Positions 50,577-63,049 of a DNA stretch of 64,000 bases are shown piece by piece. The position numbers were made by a program, and so were the translations under genes. The stretch comes from Oscillospiraceae bacterium (GTDB taxonomy: Bacteria; Bacillota; Clostridia; Oscillospirales; Ruminococcaceae). The DNA is taken from assembly GCA_030533325.1 (NCBI GenBank), contig JAUNJJ010000005.1, forward strand, positions 1 to 64,000, written 5' to 3'. The notes below the pieces were generated by a model. It was not told the DNA's origin. It searched no databases and worked only from the letters and a program-made list of their open reading frames with translations. Every line of letters starts with the position of its first letter. Position 1 is the stretch's first letter.

Positions 50577-51809
50577 TTATCTTCTCGCATTCGCCAGCAT
50601 AAGCTTTATTCTGTTTTCCTGATTTACCTTAGTAGCACCAGGGTCATAGTCTATAGCAACTATATTCGCATTCGGGAATCCCTGCTTTATCACACGTGCC
50701 ATACCCTTTGCCACAATGTGATTAGGCAGGCATCCGAAAGGCTGAGTACAGATGATATTCTCCGTCCCTGACTGCGCCAGTGCTGCCATCTCAGCGGGTA
50801 TAAGCCAGCCTTCACCCATCTTGACACCCTGGTGAATGTATTTGTCACACTCATGTCTCAGATGCTCAAAATCATGCGGCGGCTCGAATACGCCGTGCTT
50901 TTTTATTATATTTATCATCTGCTTCTGCTTTGCATATATAACATCATATCCAATACTGAAGAGAGTGGTTGTCTTGTTTCTGAAACCGTATATCTTTCCG
51001 TCATTTACTGTATTTACCGCACAGTAAAGAACAAAATCAAGAAGGGAAGGAACAACAGGTTCACAGCCTTCACTGATAAGGAAATCTTCAAGATGATTGT
51101 TCGCAAGAGGTGAATACTTAACATAGATTTCACCTACTATGCCAACCTTAATCTTCTTCTGTTTGCTTCTCTTTATCTTTGCAAAGTCATCAAGTATCTT
51201 TTTGTAAGTCTTTGCTGTACCCATAAATTTATTTTTTGAGAAATTCTCCTGAAGTATATTTTCCCACTTGTTAAGAACCTTCTCCGATTCGCCAGGTATC
51301 AGTTCATAAGGTCTGCACTGGTTGTACAGAAGCATGAGAATATCACCGTAAAGAACAGCATAGAGAAGTTTGAGAACCAGAGGTACAGAAAGTTTGAAAC
51401 CGCCTTCCTTCTCAAGACCACTGAAGTTAAGTGATATAACCGGTACCTGCGGATATTTTTCCCTGAGTGCCTTTCTGAGAAGATGAATGTAGTTTGAAGC
51501 TCTGCATCCGCCGCCTGTCTGTGTAAGCATAAGAGCAGTTTTGTCCGGATCATATTTTCCACTGTTAAGAGCCTCCATAAACTGTCCTATAACGAGAAGG
51601 GCAGGGTAGCAGGTATCGTTGTGTACATTTTTCAGACCCTCATCTATAACGCTCTGTGTCGATGTACGGAGGAGTTCCATTTTATACCCGTAGTTTCTGA
51701 GTATGCTTACTATAAGGTTAAAATGAATAGGCAGCATATCAGGAACAAGTATAGTATGGGTTGCCTTCATATCATCAGTAAAAATCGGATAATTAGCCAA
51801 TTTGTTCAC
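50577..51809 (-). CDS. 2-hydroxyacyl-CoA dehydratase-like subunit (activase-associated)
   Basis: A 410-aa protein related to the D-component of 2-hydroxyacyl-CoA dehydratases and to the DUF2229 partners of their activases. Conserved cysteine regions are VHNDTCYPALLVIGQF, TQTGGGCRASNYIHLLRKAL and ENIICTQPFGCLPNHIVAKGM, suited to an iron-sulfur cluster; VGIVGEIYVKYSPLANN is also typical. It lies 8 nt after the large activase gene on the minus strand and surely works with it. The substrate is unknown. It shares no operon signal with the serpin. Confidence 0.85.
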   Translation of the reverse strand: MNKLANYPIFTDDMKATHTILVPDMLPIHFNLIVSILRNYGYKMELLRTSTQSVIDEGLKNVHNDTCYPALLVIGQFMEALNSGKYDPDKTALMLTQTGGGCRASNYIHLLRKALREKYPQVPVISLNFSGLEKEGGFKLSVPLVLKLLYAVLYGDILMLLYNQCRPYELIPGESEKVLNKWENILQENFSKNKFMGTAKTYKKILDDFAKIKRSKQKKIKVGIVGEIYVKYSPLANNHLEDFLISEGCEPVVPSLLDFVLYCAVNTVNDGKIYGFRNKTTTLFSIGYDVIYAKQKQMINIIKKHGVFEPPHDFEHLRHECDKYIHQGVKMGEGWLIPAEMAALAQSGTENIICTQPFGCLPNHIVAKGMARVIKQGFPNANIVAIDYDPGATKVNQENRIKLMLANARR

Positions 51810-51817
51810 TCCTTAAA

Positions 51818-54736
51818 TTATTCAGCTGCAGCCATGAGACTTCTGAGTCTTATCTTTGCAGCTCCGAGATTGCTTATCTCATCTATCTTAAGCTGAGTAT
51901 AGAGCTTGCCGCTCTTTTCAAGAACAGATCTGACTTCGTCTGTTGTAATGGCATCTATACCACAGCCAAATGACACAAGCTGTACAAGCTGCATATCTTT
52001 GTTCTGTGTTACGTACTCTGCCGCTCTGTACATTCTTGAATGATATGTCCACTGATTAAGAACTTCAAGTTCAGGCATACTTCCAAGTTCGCATACACTG
52101 TCTTCTGTTACAACAGCCATTCCAAGTCCTGTGATAAGCTTGTTAATGCCGTGATTTATCTCTTTGTCTATATGATAAGGTCTGCCGGCAAGAACAATAA
52201 TCATCTTTCCTTCTTCACGTGCCTTTGCTATTATCTCCTGTGCCTTTCCAGAAATATTTTTCCTGAAATCAGCAAGAGCCTCAAATCCTCTGTCAAGAGC
52301 TGCAGCTGCATCCTTGCGGGAAATATTCCAGTCTTTAAGTACCCCTGCCATAACCTCCGCAGAATGTTCCCTTCTGTTAAGATCCATGTAAGGATTCCTG
52401 AAGTTACTGTCATTAAGCTCAGGAATATTTGCCTTGAGAAGTTCAGGGTAGTAGGCAACAACAGGACAGTTGTAATGATTGTCTGTATCAGCTTCCTCAA
52501 GATTGTAGCTCATGCACGGATAGAAGATAAAATCAACATTCTTCTCAAGAAGATCGGCTATGTGACCGTGAACAAGCTTTGCAGGATAGCATACCGTATC
52601 TGAAGGAATGGTCTGCTGTCCCTTGTAATACATGTCTCTTGAGCTTTCATCAGAAATGACAACTTCAAATCCCAGTGAAGTAAAGAATGCGCTCCAGAGC
52701 GGAAGCTGTTCAAAATAGCTCAGTACCATCGGAATGCCTATCTTTGCCTTAGGCTTTCCTTCCGGAATGAGATTTGTCTTCATAAGAAGGTCGTATTTGT
52801 ATTCGTACAGGCAGTATCCTTCAGCCTTGCGTTTCTTTCCGGCACCCCGTTCACACTTGTTTCCGGATATATGCTTTTCACCGTCTGAGAATGTTATCAT
52901 GTTAAGATTACACTTTGCAGTACATCCGCCGCACTGAATTGCCTTTGATGTATATGAAAAGTTTTTCAGACTTTCGCTGCCAATAAGAGACGATTTTCCT
53001 GAGGTGTTCTCTTTTGCATAGAGAGCAGCACCAAAAGCACCCATAAGCCCTGCAATGGCCGGACGTGTTACATTTCTTCCAAGCTCCATTTCGAATGAAC
53101 GGAGAACCGCATCATTGAGGAAGGTTCCGCCCTGAACAACGATATTCTTTCCAAGGTCATCAGGCGACTTTGCACGAATAACTTTGTATATTGCATTTTT
53201 TATAATAGAAGAGGAGAGACCTGCAGATATGTCCTCAACTGTAGCTCCGTCCTTCTGTGCCTGCTTGACGCTGCTGTTCATAAATACGGTACATCTTGAA
53301 CCGAGATCAACAGGATTTTCCGCAAACAGTCCTATATTGGAGAAACGAGCAATATCATATCCGAGTGCCTGTGCAAATGTCTGGATAAATGAACCGCATC
53401 CTGAAGAACATGCCTCGTTGAGCATAATGCTGTCAATAGCACCGTTTCTTATCTTAAAGCACTTGATATCCTGTCCGCCGATGTCGATAATAAAGTCAAC
53501 ATCAGGACAGAAAAATGCCGCTGCCTTGTAGTGTGCAACCGTTTCAACTATTCCGTGATCCGTATGAAGACCTGCCTTTATCAGTTCCTCACCGTAACCG
53601 GTTACTGCAGAACCGGCAATATTTATTCTCTCACCGGTAAGCTCATAAATCTCCCGGAGCTTTGCTGTAATTCTGTCGAGCGGCTGTCCCTTGTTTGAAG
53701 CGTAAAACTGATAAAGAAGTCCGCCTTCAGGTGTAATAAGTACCATCTTGGTTGTTGTGGAACCTGCATCTATACCAAGGTATGCATCTCCGGAATATTT
53801 ACTGATATCAGCATACTTAAGGTCATTCTGACTATGACGTTCAATGAACTTTTCATATTCCGCCCTGTTTGTAAAAAGCCGTTCTCCTGTAACAACATTT
53901 TCAGTTGTCTTTGCTTCTGAAATTTTTTTCAGTATCTGGTCAGCAGTAAGATACTCTTCTTCACTTTCTGCTGCATAGAGAGCTGAACCCAATGCAACGA
54001 AAACCGGAGCTTCTTCAGGGAAGCATGCTGTCTTTTCATCAAGCTTAAGAGTGTTTACAAAAGCCTTTCTGAGTCCCTGCTGGAAGAAGAGAGGTCCTCC
54101 GAGGAAAAGAACATTGCCTTCTATCTTTCTGCCCTGTGAAAGTCCTGCAACAGTCTGGTCAACTACTGCCTGAAATATACTTGCAGCTATATCCTCACGT
54201 CTTGCCCCCTGATTAAGAAGCGGCTGGATATCCGACTTGGCAAATACACCGCACCTTGAAGCAATCGGGTAAACCTTCTCTGAACTGAGTGCAAGTCTGT
54301 CGAGTTCATCAGTGGTGACACCGAGGAGTGTAGCCATCTGGTCGATAAATGCCCCTGTTCCGCCGGCACATGAACCGTTCATTCTCTGTTCAACGCCGCC
54401 GGTCAGAAAGATTATTTTTGCATCCTCACCGCCAAGCTCTATAACTACATCTGTTTCCGGATATTTTTCCTTTACTGCAATAAAAGCCGCGTTTACTTCC
54501 TGAACGAAAGGAAGTTCAGCTGCATTCGCAAGACCGAGTCCGGCTGAACCTGTTATCGCAACTCTGAAGGCTGCATCAGGATGTTCGTTTTTAATTATCT
54601 CTATCTGTTCAGCTGCAGTCTCTCTTACCTTTGAAAAATGTCTCTGGTATTTTGAATAAACTATATTTTTTTTCTCGTCGGTAATAACTGTCTTTACAGT
54701 TGTTGAGCCTACATCTATTCCAAGTGAATAATTCAT
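51818..54736 (-). CDS. 2-hydroxyacyl-CoA dehydratase activase (BadF/BadG family), two ATPase domains fused to DUF2229
   Basis: A 972-aa protein. It begins with an ASKHA ATPase domain (LGIDVGSTTVKTVITDE, ELGGEDAKIIFL, NGSCAGGTGAFIDQMA), repeats it (YLGIDAGSTTTKMVLI, DIGGQDIKCFKI, NEACSSGCGSFIQTFA), and ends in a DUF2229-type region (GIPMVLSYFEQLPLWSAFF, DTVCYPAKLVHGH, VLAGRPYHIDKEINHGI, SFGCGIDA). Cys pairs GGCTAKCNLN suggest an iron-sulfur cluster. Activases use ATP to push an electron into the dehydratase. Common in gut Firmicutes; the metabolic target here is unknown. Translated with the gene at 50577. Confidence 0.9.
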   Translation of the reverse strand: MNYSLGIDVGSTTVKTVITDEKKNIVYSKYQRHFSKVRETAAEQIEIIKNEHPDAAFRVAITGSAGLGLANAAELPFVQEVNAAFIAVKEKYPETDVVIELGGEDAKIIFLTGGVEQRMNGSCAGGTGAFIDQMATLLGVTTDELDRLALSSEKVYPIASRCGVFAKSDIQPLLNQGARREDIAASIFQAVVDQTVAGLSQGRKIEGNVLFLGGPLFFQQGLRKAFVNTLKLDEKTACFPEEAPVFVALGSALYAAESEEEYLTADQILKKISEAKTTENVVTGERLFTNRAEYEKFIERHSQNDLKYADISKYSGDAYLGIDAGSTTTKMVLITPEGGLLYQFYASNKGQPLDRITAKLREIYELTGERINIAGSAVTGYGEELIKAGLHTDHGIVETVAHYKAAAFFCPDVDFIIDIGGQDIKCFKIRNGAIDSIMLNEACSSGCGSFIQTFAQALGYDIARFSNIGLFAENPVDLGSRCTVFMNSSVKQAQKDGATVEDISAGLSSSIIKNAIYKVIRAKSPDDLGKNIVVQGGTFLNDAVLRSFEMELGRNVTRPAIAGLMGAFGAALYAKENTSGKSSLIGSESLKNFSYTSKAIQCGGCTAKCNLNMITFSDGEKHISGNKCERGAGKKRKAEGYCLYEYKYDLLMKTNLIPEGKPKAKIGIPMVLSYFEQLPLWSAFFTSLGFEVVISDESSRDMYYKGQQTIPSDTVCYPAKLVHGHIADLLEKNVDFIFYPCMSYNLEEADTDNHYNCPVVAYYPELLKANIPELNDSNFRNPYMDLNRREHSAEVMAGVLKDWNISRKDAAAALDRGFEALADFRKNISGKAQEIIAKAREEGKMIIVLAGRPYHIDKEINHGINKLITGLGMAVVTEDSVCELGSMPELEVLNQWTYHSRMYRAAEYVTQNKDMQLVQLVSFGCGIDAITTDEVRSVLEKSGKLYTQLKIDEISNLGAAKIRLRSLMAAAE

Positions 54737-54836
54737 CTATTTACCTCTTCAAATAAATATTTTTAAGCTACCTTATATTATAGCATTTATTTACGCTGTT
54801 TTAAAGTATTTCGTAAAATTTTCATCATACATATAT

Positions 54837-54865
54837 TTGATTTTATGTAATATTTATGTTATGAT
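54837..54865 (+). promoter_or_regulatory. Promoter of the phosphoesterase gene
   Basis: TTGATT, 17-bp spacer, TATGAT, 27 nt before the start at 54893. Confidence 0.55.
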
Positions 54866-54892
54866 AAATAAAATACAGAGAGCAGGTGACCT

Positions 54893-55675
54893 ATGAAAAT
54901 AACAAATTTTTCAGTAAATACAGGAAAAATGAAAAATAACGCACATTTCAGAATTGTACACATATCCGATCTGCACAAAAAAACTTTCGGGGAAAACAAC
55001 ATCCTTCTTATCAGGCAGATTGAGAAACTTTGTCCTGATGCAGTATTTATGACAGGGGATATGATAAGCCGCTCATCAGAAGATATAACTCCTCTTAAAC
55101 ATCTGATTACCGGACTGTCAGCGAATTTTCCGGTTTATTATTCCATGGGAAATCATGAAAAAGATGCCGCTGTAACCAACAGCAGACTTTACACTGAACT
55201 CATAGAGTTCGCCGGAAAATACTGTACTGTCCTTGACAACGATACCTGCTTTATCGAAAATGAAAACTTTACTCTTCGCATATCCGGACTTACCGTTCCG
55301 CAGGAATGCTACAAGGTTAACGGCCGGTACAAAAATCTTAAAAGCATATCAGCTGCGGACGTTAACCTTCTGCTAAACGTTAACGTCCGGCAGGTTAACC
55401 ATCAGGAGAACGTTAACATTCTCATGGCCCACAATCCGAATTTTTTTGACGCGTATGCAGAATACGGCAGCGATGTAATTCTGTCAGGTCATGTTCACGG
55501 CGGATGTATAAAACTGCCTTTGATAGGAGGTCTTCTTTCACCGGAAAGAAAATTTTTCCCGAAATATTATTCCGGACTCTATAAAAAAGGAAAATCATCA
55601 ATGATTGTTTCATGCGGTCTCGGTAAATTCAGACTTTTCAATCCTCCTGAAATATGCGTAATCGATATTTATTAA
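54893..55675 (+). CDS. Calcineurin-like metallophosphoesterase
   Basis: A 260-aa enzyme of the YkuE/YaeI type with the full metal set: HISDLHK, MTGDMIS, SMGNHEKD, LMAHNP and LSGHVHGGCIKLP. It should hydrolyse phosphodiesters with two bound metals. No signal peptide or membrane anchor is visible, though YkuE relatives often have one. Residues about 157-175 contain a Val-Asn repeat (DVNLLLNVNVRQVNHQENVN) encoded by repeated GTTAAC, which looks like a small insertion in the fold. AGCAGGTGAC precedes the ATG. Monocistronic. Confidence 0.9.
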   Translation: MKITNFSVNTGKMKNNAHFRIVHISDLHKKTFGENNILLIRQIEKLCPDAVFMTGDMISRSSEDITPLKHLITGLSANFPVYYSMGNHEKDAAVTNSRLYTELIEFAGKYCTVLDNDTCFIENENFTLRISGLTVPQECYKVNGRYKNLKSISAADVNLLLNVNVRQVNHQENVNILMAHNPNFFDAYAEYGSDVILSGHVHGGCIKLPLIGGLLSPERKFFPKYYSGLYKKGKSSMIVSCGLGKFRLFNPPEICVIDIY

Positions 55676-55747
55676 AAAATGAATAATCATTAAAAAAATG
55701 CAGATAATCCTTTTGAAAATCATTTTTCAGAAAGGAAAAAATCATAT

Positions 55748-56188
55748 ATGAACATTACACCCGAACAATACAGCCGTATGACGGACAGTGCTTCACCAAA
55801 GTCAAAAAGCCTTGTCAATATACCTGTTGCATTTTTATCAGGCGGACTCATCTGCACAGCAGGTCAGATTATACTGAATATTTTTGAATCTGCAGGAATG
55901 GATGAAAAAACAGCGGGAACCTGGACCTCCATTGTCCTGATATTTACAAGTATGATTCTTACAGGAACCGGAATATATGAAAAAGCAGCAAAACATGCCG
56001 GTGCCGGAACTCTTGTTCCTATAACCGGTTTTGCAAACTCTGTTGTATCTCCTGCAATCGAATCCAAAAGTGAAGGATTTATCCTCGGAGTCGGTTCAAA
56101 AATATTTACAATTGCAGGTCCGGTCATACTTTACGGAACTACCGCTTCTCTCATATACGGAATATTTTATTATTTATCCGGATTTTAA
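55748..56188 (+). CDS. spoVAC: Stage V sporulation protein AC (SpoVAC)
   Basis: A 146-aa membrane protein with four hydrophobic segments and family motifs: VAFLSGGLICTAGQIILNIF, TSIVLIFTSMILTGTGIYEKAAKHAGAGTLVPITGFANSVVSPAIESKSEGFILGVGSKIFTIAGPVILYG. In spore formers SpoVAC is part of the channel that moves dipicolinic acid into the spore. Here it stands alone without spoVAD or spoVAE, so it may be a relic or a dispersed member. AGAAAGGAA lies upstream of the ATG. Confidence 0.9.
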   Translation: MNITPEQYSRMTDSASPKSKSLVNIPVAFLSGGLICTAGQIILNIFESAGMDEKTAGTWTSIVLIFTSMILTGTGIYEKAAKHAGAGTLVPITGFANSVVSPAIESKSEGFILGVGSKIFTIAGPVILYGTTASLIYGIFYYLSGF

Positions 56189-56194
56189 AAACAC

Positions 56195-56224
56195 AAGGTT
56201 GCACAGCATCTGCCGTGCAACCTT
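56195..56224. terminator. Bidirectional terminator between spoVAC and gyrA
   Basis: AAGGTTGCAC and GTGCAACCTT form a perfect 10-bp stem over a 10-nt loop between convergent genes. Confidence 0.75.
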
Positions 56225-56231
56225 AACTTAT

Positions 56232-58790
56232 TTATTCTTCATCATCAGGAGGTGTATCTTCCTCGATAACCTCATTTTTTTCCTCCTCTGAAGCCCTCTG
56301 CTCTTCAGCAAGAATTTCTTCGTCAGCAGGGGTTTCAACAGCTTCAATCTCAGCCGTATCATCATGTTCTGCACGTGTAAATGTAACTACGCGGTCATCA
56401 CCGTCAACTCTCATTACCTTAACACCTGTTGCATAACGTCCCATTATTCTGATATCACTTGTTCGTATTCTGATAACTACGCCGTCAAGTGAGATAAGGA
56501 TAATATCGTCAGTTTCGTCAACAACTTTAATTCCGCAGACATAGCCCTTCTCTTCTGAAACCTTGTAGTTGAGAAGACCATATCCTCCTCTGTTCTGAAC
56601 ACGGTATGAATCAAGCTCTGCTCTTCTTCCGAGACCCTTGTCGGATACAGTAAGAACTGTAGCACCTTCACGTACTCTCGCAATGGAAACAACATAGTCT
56701 CCTTCACGAAGTTTTATAGCCTTTACACCATGTGCGGATCTTGAAAGCGGACGTACTGTCTGTTCATCTATACGGATTGCCATACCGTTTCTTGTGGCGA
56801 TAAGGAGATGTGCATTGCCCTCTGTCATTCTTACTCCGGCAATTTCGTCACCCTCATCAAGACCGATAGCAATAAGACCGTTCTTGCGGACATTTTTGTA
56901 TGCCGAAAGATTAGTACGCTTTATCTTACCGTTTTTGGTTACAAGTATGAGATACTTGCCCTCATCAAAGTCAGAAGTCTTTATCATCGCAGCAATCTTC
57001 TCATCCTCCTGGAGCGGAAGGAGATTTACCGCGTTAAGTCCTCTTGAGGCCTTTGAACCTTCAGGAATCTCATAGCACTTAAGCTTGTACATAATACCCT
57101 TGGTCGTTATAAAGAGAATATTGTCGTGGGTCGAAGCAATAAACATTTCGTTTACAACATCTTCCTCACGCTGCTTCATACCGATAACACCCTTGCCGCC
57201 GCGCTTCTGAGTCTTGTATGCATCGAGCGCCATACGCTTGATATAACCGATATTTGTATATGTGAGTACGCATTCTTCAACAGGGATAAGATCTTCAATA
57301 TCAACTTCACCGCTGACATTTTCAATCTTTGTACGTCTTTCATCGTTGAACTTCTTTCTTATCTCAGCAAGCTCCTCTCTGATGATTTCCTTTACTTTTG
57401 ATTCATCAGCAAGAATTGCTTCGAATTCTGCAATCTTAATATTAAGAGCAGCCAGTTCATCGATAATCTTCTGTCTCTCCATATTTGAGAGCTGATAGAG
57501 CTGCATTCTTGCAATAGCTTCAGCCTGAATATCAGTAAGTCCGAATCTTTCGCAGAGTCTTTCCTTAATCTCAGTCATGTTTCTTGAACTGCGGCAGATC
57601 TTTATTACCTCATCAATATTGTCAGCTGCAATAACGAGACCTTCAAGTATATGAGCTCTTTCCTTAGCCTTACGGAGATCATAAATCGTTCTCTTTGTGA
57701 TTACTTCCATCTGGAATTCAAGATACTTTTCAAGCATCTGCTTGAGAGTGAGAACCTTTGGTTCTCCGTTTACAAGTGCAAGAAGAATAACACCGACTGT
57801 ATCCTGGAGCTGAGTATATGAATAAAGCTTATTGAGTACAATCTGAGGAACTGCATCCTTCTTGAGCTCGATAACAATTCTCATACCGTCTCTGTCAGAT
57901 TCATCCCTGATGGTATGAATGCCTTCAATTCTCTTGTCCTTAACAAGGTTGGCTATATTTTCAATAAGCCTTGCCTTGTTTACCATATACGGAATCTCCG
58001 AAACTATTATGCAGTTTCTTCCCTTGATTTCCTCAATGTTTGTAAGAGCTCTTAAAATTATTTTTCCGCGTCCTGTACCATATGCAGCTCTCATGCCGGC
58101 ACGCCCCATGATAACACCGCCAGTAGGGAAGTCAGGTGCCTTGATGAATTCCATAAGCTCATCAAGAGTACAGTCCGGGTTGTCAATAAGAAGGTTAATT
58201 CCGTCAATTACCTCTCCGAGATTGTGAGGAGGTATGTTTGTTGCCATACCTACGGCAATACCAACAGAACCGTTTACAAGAAGATTAGGGAATCTTGAAG
58301 GAAGTACAACCGGTTCCTTAAGTCTGTCATCGTAGTTGGATGTATACGGAATAGTTTCTTTGTTGATGTCTGTGAGCATCTCGACAGCCATCTTTGTCAT
58401 CTTTGCTTCAGTATAACGGTAAGCAGCCGGCGGGTCACCGTCGACACTACCAAAGTTTCCGTGACCGTCAACAAGAGGATAACGGAGTGAAAACTTCTGG
58501 GCAAGTCTTACAAGTGCATCGTAAACTGAAGAGTCACCGTGAGGATGATAACGACCAAGTACAGCACCGACGGTATCAGCACATTTTCTGTATGCCTTGT
58601 CAGGAGTAAGACCGTTTTCATGAAGTGTGTAAAGTATTCTTCTGTGTACAGGCTTAAGTCCGTCCCTGACATCAGGCAATGCTCGTGAAACAATTACAGA
58701 CATTGAATAGTCAAGGAACGATTTTTCCATTTCATTTTCTATGTTTCTCGAAATAATTTTCGAATTGCTGTTTGCAATTTCAAAATCCAC
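56232..58790 (-). CDS. gyrA: DNA gyrase subunit A
   Basis: An 852-aa type II topoisomerase subunit that breaks and rejoins DNA. The N-terminus has [47 protein letters not shown] and YRYTEAKM hold the quinolone-pocket region and the catalytic tyrosine. The C-terminal beta-pinwheel carries the GyrA box QKRGGKG, so it is gyrase rather than topoisomerase IV. The tail is acidic, as in many gyrases. Last gene of the dnaN-gyrA block. Confidence 0.98.
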   Translation of the reverse strand: MDFEIANSNSKIISRNIENEMEKSFLDYSMSVIVSRALPDVRDGLKPVHRRILYTLHENGLTPDKAYRKCADTVGAVLGRYHPHGDSSVYDALVRLAQKFSLRYPLVDGHGNFGSVDGDPPAAYRYTEAKMTKMAVEMLTDINKETIPYTSNYDDRLKEPVVLPSRFPNLLVNGSVGIAVGMATNIPPHNLGEVIDGINLLIDNPDCTLDELMEFIKAPDFPTGGVIMGRAGMRAAYGTGRGKIILRALTNIEEIKGRNCIIVSEIPYMVNKARLIENIANLVKDKRIEGIHTIRDESDRDGMRIVIELKKDAVPQIVLNKLYSYTQLQDTVGVILLALVNGEPKVLTLKQMLEKYLEFQMEVITKRTIYDLRKAKERAHILEGLVIAADNIDEVIKICRSSRNMTEIKERLCERFGLTDIQAEAIARMQLYQLSNMERQKIIDELAALNIKIAEFEAILADESKVKEIIREELAEIRKKFNDERRTKIENVSGEVDIEDLIPVEECVLTYTNIGYIKRMALDAYKTQKRGGKGVIGMKQREEDVVNEMFIASTHDNILFITTKGIMYKLKCYEIPEGSKASRGLNAVNLLPLQEDEKIAAMIKTSDFDEGKYLILVTKNGKIKRTNLSAYKNVRKNGLIAIGLDEGDEIAGVRMTEGNAHLLIATRNGMAIRIDEQTVRPLSRSAHGVKAIKLREGDYVVSIARVREGATVLTVSDKGLGRRAELDSYRVQNRGGYGLLNYKVSEEKGYVCGIKVVDETDDIILISLDGVVIRIRTSDIRIMGRYATGVKVMRVDGDDRVVTFTRAEHDDTAEIEAVETPADEEILAEEQRASEEEKNEVIEEDTPPDDEE

Positions 58791-58796
58791 CTTTTA

Positions 58797-59432
58797 TCAA
58801 TTCCTTTCCTCGATAAATTTAGCTTTTTTAAAGCTTTCAGTCAGCAGTTTTGTTTCGTCGGCGCTGAAAATATTTTTAGGAACTACATAGAACATTCTTT
58901 TTACAAGATAGATTATGTAGTAATCTTTTTTCTCAAGAATTTTAACGTCGTCATTAACGAAATCAATTACTGTTTTTACAACTCCGGCAGGAGCTGTTTC
59001 CTCAGGCTCAGCAAAAAAATCTTCTTCCGCATCATCCTTTTTTTCATCCGTACCCTCAGGATTTTCAGAATTATCAGTTTCACCGGATGAAAATTCCTTA
59101 GTGCATATGGAAATGCTGCTTTCGTAAACCTCCACTGAATACCTGTCTCCCTGTATTCCTTCAATGGAATTCATGAGATTTTTTCTTATCATGAATGTGT
59201 TAAGCCATATTCCTGCCGTAAGAAAGGCACAGATTATAATTATCATAACACATACTGTATTTCCCGGATCCCTGATAAAAGGCGGTATATATGATATACC
59301 TATCAGGGCAAAAGCACATGTCATAAGAATGTTTTTCGGATAAGCAAACTTCTTCTGAAAGTCTGTAAATGCGTTTCTGAACATCTCAAGACTTATGCTG
59401 TATTCTTTTGAAAACAATGGTTTCTCGTTCAT
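58797..59432 (-). CDS. YcxB-like membrane protein
   Basis: A 211-aa protein with two membrane helices (about 34-52 and 60-80) and a C-terminal cytosolic domain (GVVKTVIDFVNDDVKILEKKDYYIIYLVKRMFYVVPKNIF), the pattern of YcxB-like proteins of unknown role. An acidic linker (about 118-150, rich in Glu/Asp) interrupts the domain. It is wedged between gyrB (21 nt) and gyrA (6 nt) and must be co-transcribed, but no link to gyrase is known to me. Confidence 0.8.
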   Translation of the reverse strand: MNEKPLFSKEYSISLEMFRNAFTDFQKKFAYPKNILMTCAFALIGISYIPPFIRDPGNTVCVMIIIICAFLTAGIWLNTFMIRKNLMNSIEGIQGDRYSVEVYESSISICTKEFSSGETDNSENPEGTDEKKDDAEEDFFAEPEETAPAGVVKTVIDFVNDDVKILEKKDYYIIYLVKRMFYVVPKNIFSADETKLLTESFKKAKFIEERN

Positions 59433-59453
59433 ATTTTCTTCCTTTATGATAAA

Positions 59454-61683
<2,230 letters not shown>

Positions 61684-61699
61684 AGAAACTCTTCCTCTC

Positions 61700-62818
61700 T
61701 CAGTTTACTATACTGCCCTCGTGCATTTCAAAAATGTCATCACAGCGATGAATTACAGCCCGGTGATTGCAGGTGGTAATAAAAACCTGCATATCAGCGA
61801 TTATGCTGCAGACAAAATTCTGTCTGTTTTCATCAAGTTCACCCATAACATCATCAAGAAGGATGACAGGTGATTCATGTTTTTCCTCACTGTAAATCTG
61901 AGCCTGAGCAAGACGCATAACAAGAGCTGTACTTTTCTGCTGTCCCTGAGATCCGTAATCTCTGACGCTGAGACCGTTTATCCTGAGAGATATCTCATCT
62001 CTTCCTGCTCCGGTATGAGTATATCCGAGCCTTATATCATCAGGAATGCTGTTTTTCAGCTTTTTATAATAAAATTCCGTCATCAAGCTGTCAGGAAACT
62101 CAGGATATTCGTAATCAGGAGGAAAAATGCCTGACTGATAGGATATGCTGAGATTTTCCGTCCCGCCGGCTATTTTACTGTATAATTCTTGGCAGTATCT
62201 GTTAAGTTTAATCACATACTGATTTCTCATACAGGAAATATACGAGCCTGCTGCTGCAAGCTGTCTGTCCCATATATCAAGGCTTTCTTCTGAATCTTTT
62301 CCGATGATAATGTTTTTCAGAACAGCATTGCGCTGAGTGATGAGCTGATCGAATTTTCTTATATAGCTCATTGACCTTGGCTTAAGCTGAGAATAGCAGA
62401 GATCTATGAAAGTTCTTCTTCTTTCCGGAGTTCCCTTAATAAGTTCGGTATCCTCCGGAAGAAATGCTATGCATTTAAAATTTTCAAACAGCTTGCTGCT
62501 GCTTTTTAAAACAATTCCATTTAGTGTTATTTGTTTATTTTTCGGACTTTTCCGAACCATACGATAATTAATTTCCTGAGTTCTGACTTCGTCTTCAAAA
62601 GTAATATTTATGTTAAATTCATCGGAATCAAAACCGATATAGTCTTTTTCTTTTGAATTACGGAAACTACGGCATCCTGTTGATATCCAGATTGCCTCAA
62701 GAAGATTGGTTTTACCCTGCGCGTTCTGTCCGTAAATTATATTAAAGTTTTTTCCGGGAATGAGATTGATTTCCTTAAGATTTCTGAATCCGGAAATCTG
62801 AATTCTGGTGATACGCAT
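61700..62818 (-). CDS. recF: DNA replication and repair protein RecF
   Basis: A 372-aa SMC-like ATPase that helps load RecA at gaps. It has MRITRIQISGFRNLKEINL, Walker A GQNAQGKTNLLEAI, the signature YGSQGQQKSTALVMRLAQ and Walker B VILLDDVMGELDENR. The length is normal. It follows the S4 protein by 2 nt and keeps the dnaN-recF-gyrB order. Confidence 0.97.
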   Translation of the reverse strand: MRITRIQISGFRNLKEINLIPGKNFNIIYGQNAQGKTNLLEAIWISTGCRSFRNSKEKDYIGFDSDEFNINITFEDEVRTQEINYRMVRKSPKNKQITLNGIVLKSSSKLFENFKCIAFLPEDTELIKGTPERRRTFIDLCYSQLKPRSMSYIRKFDQLITQRNAVLKNIIIGKDSEESLDIWDRQLAAAGSYISCMRNQYVIKLNRYCQELYSKIAGGTENLSISYQSGIFPPDYEYPEFPDSLMTEFYYKKLKNSIPDDIRLGYTHTGAGRDEISLRINGLSVRDYGSQGQQKSTALVMRLAQAQIYSEEKHESPVILLDDVMGELDENRQNFVCSIIADMQVFITTCNHRAVIHRCDDIFEMHEGSIVN

Positions 62819-62820
62819 AG

Positions 62821-63033
62821 TCAGTTAACAGTAATTATATATCCGTTAAATTCCACTGTATCTCCGGAACGAACTTTTTTGCCTCTCATTGTGCAGATTT
62901 CGCCGTTAAATGACACTTCACCGTTCTGAATAGCTTCCTTTGCCATTCCACCGGTTTCAGCTGCACCTGAAAATTTCAGCAGAGAGTCAAGTTTTATAAA
63001 CTCAGTTGAAATGTTTACATCAAGTTTTTTCAT
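62821..63033 (-). CDS. yaaA: S4-domain RNA-binding protein (YaaA type)
   Basis: A 70-aa protein with a bare S4 fold: [56 protein letters not shown]. It binds RNA, perhaps on the ribosome; the exact role is unknown. The place between dnaN and recF is conserved in Firmicutes. Confidence 0.9.
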   Translation of the reverse strand: MKKLDVNISTEFIKLDSLLKFSGAAETGGMAKEAIQNGEVSFNGEICTMRGKKVRSGDTVEFNGYIITVN

Positions 63034-63049
63034 AAAAGTTAACCTTCTC

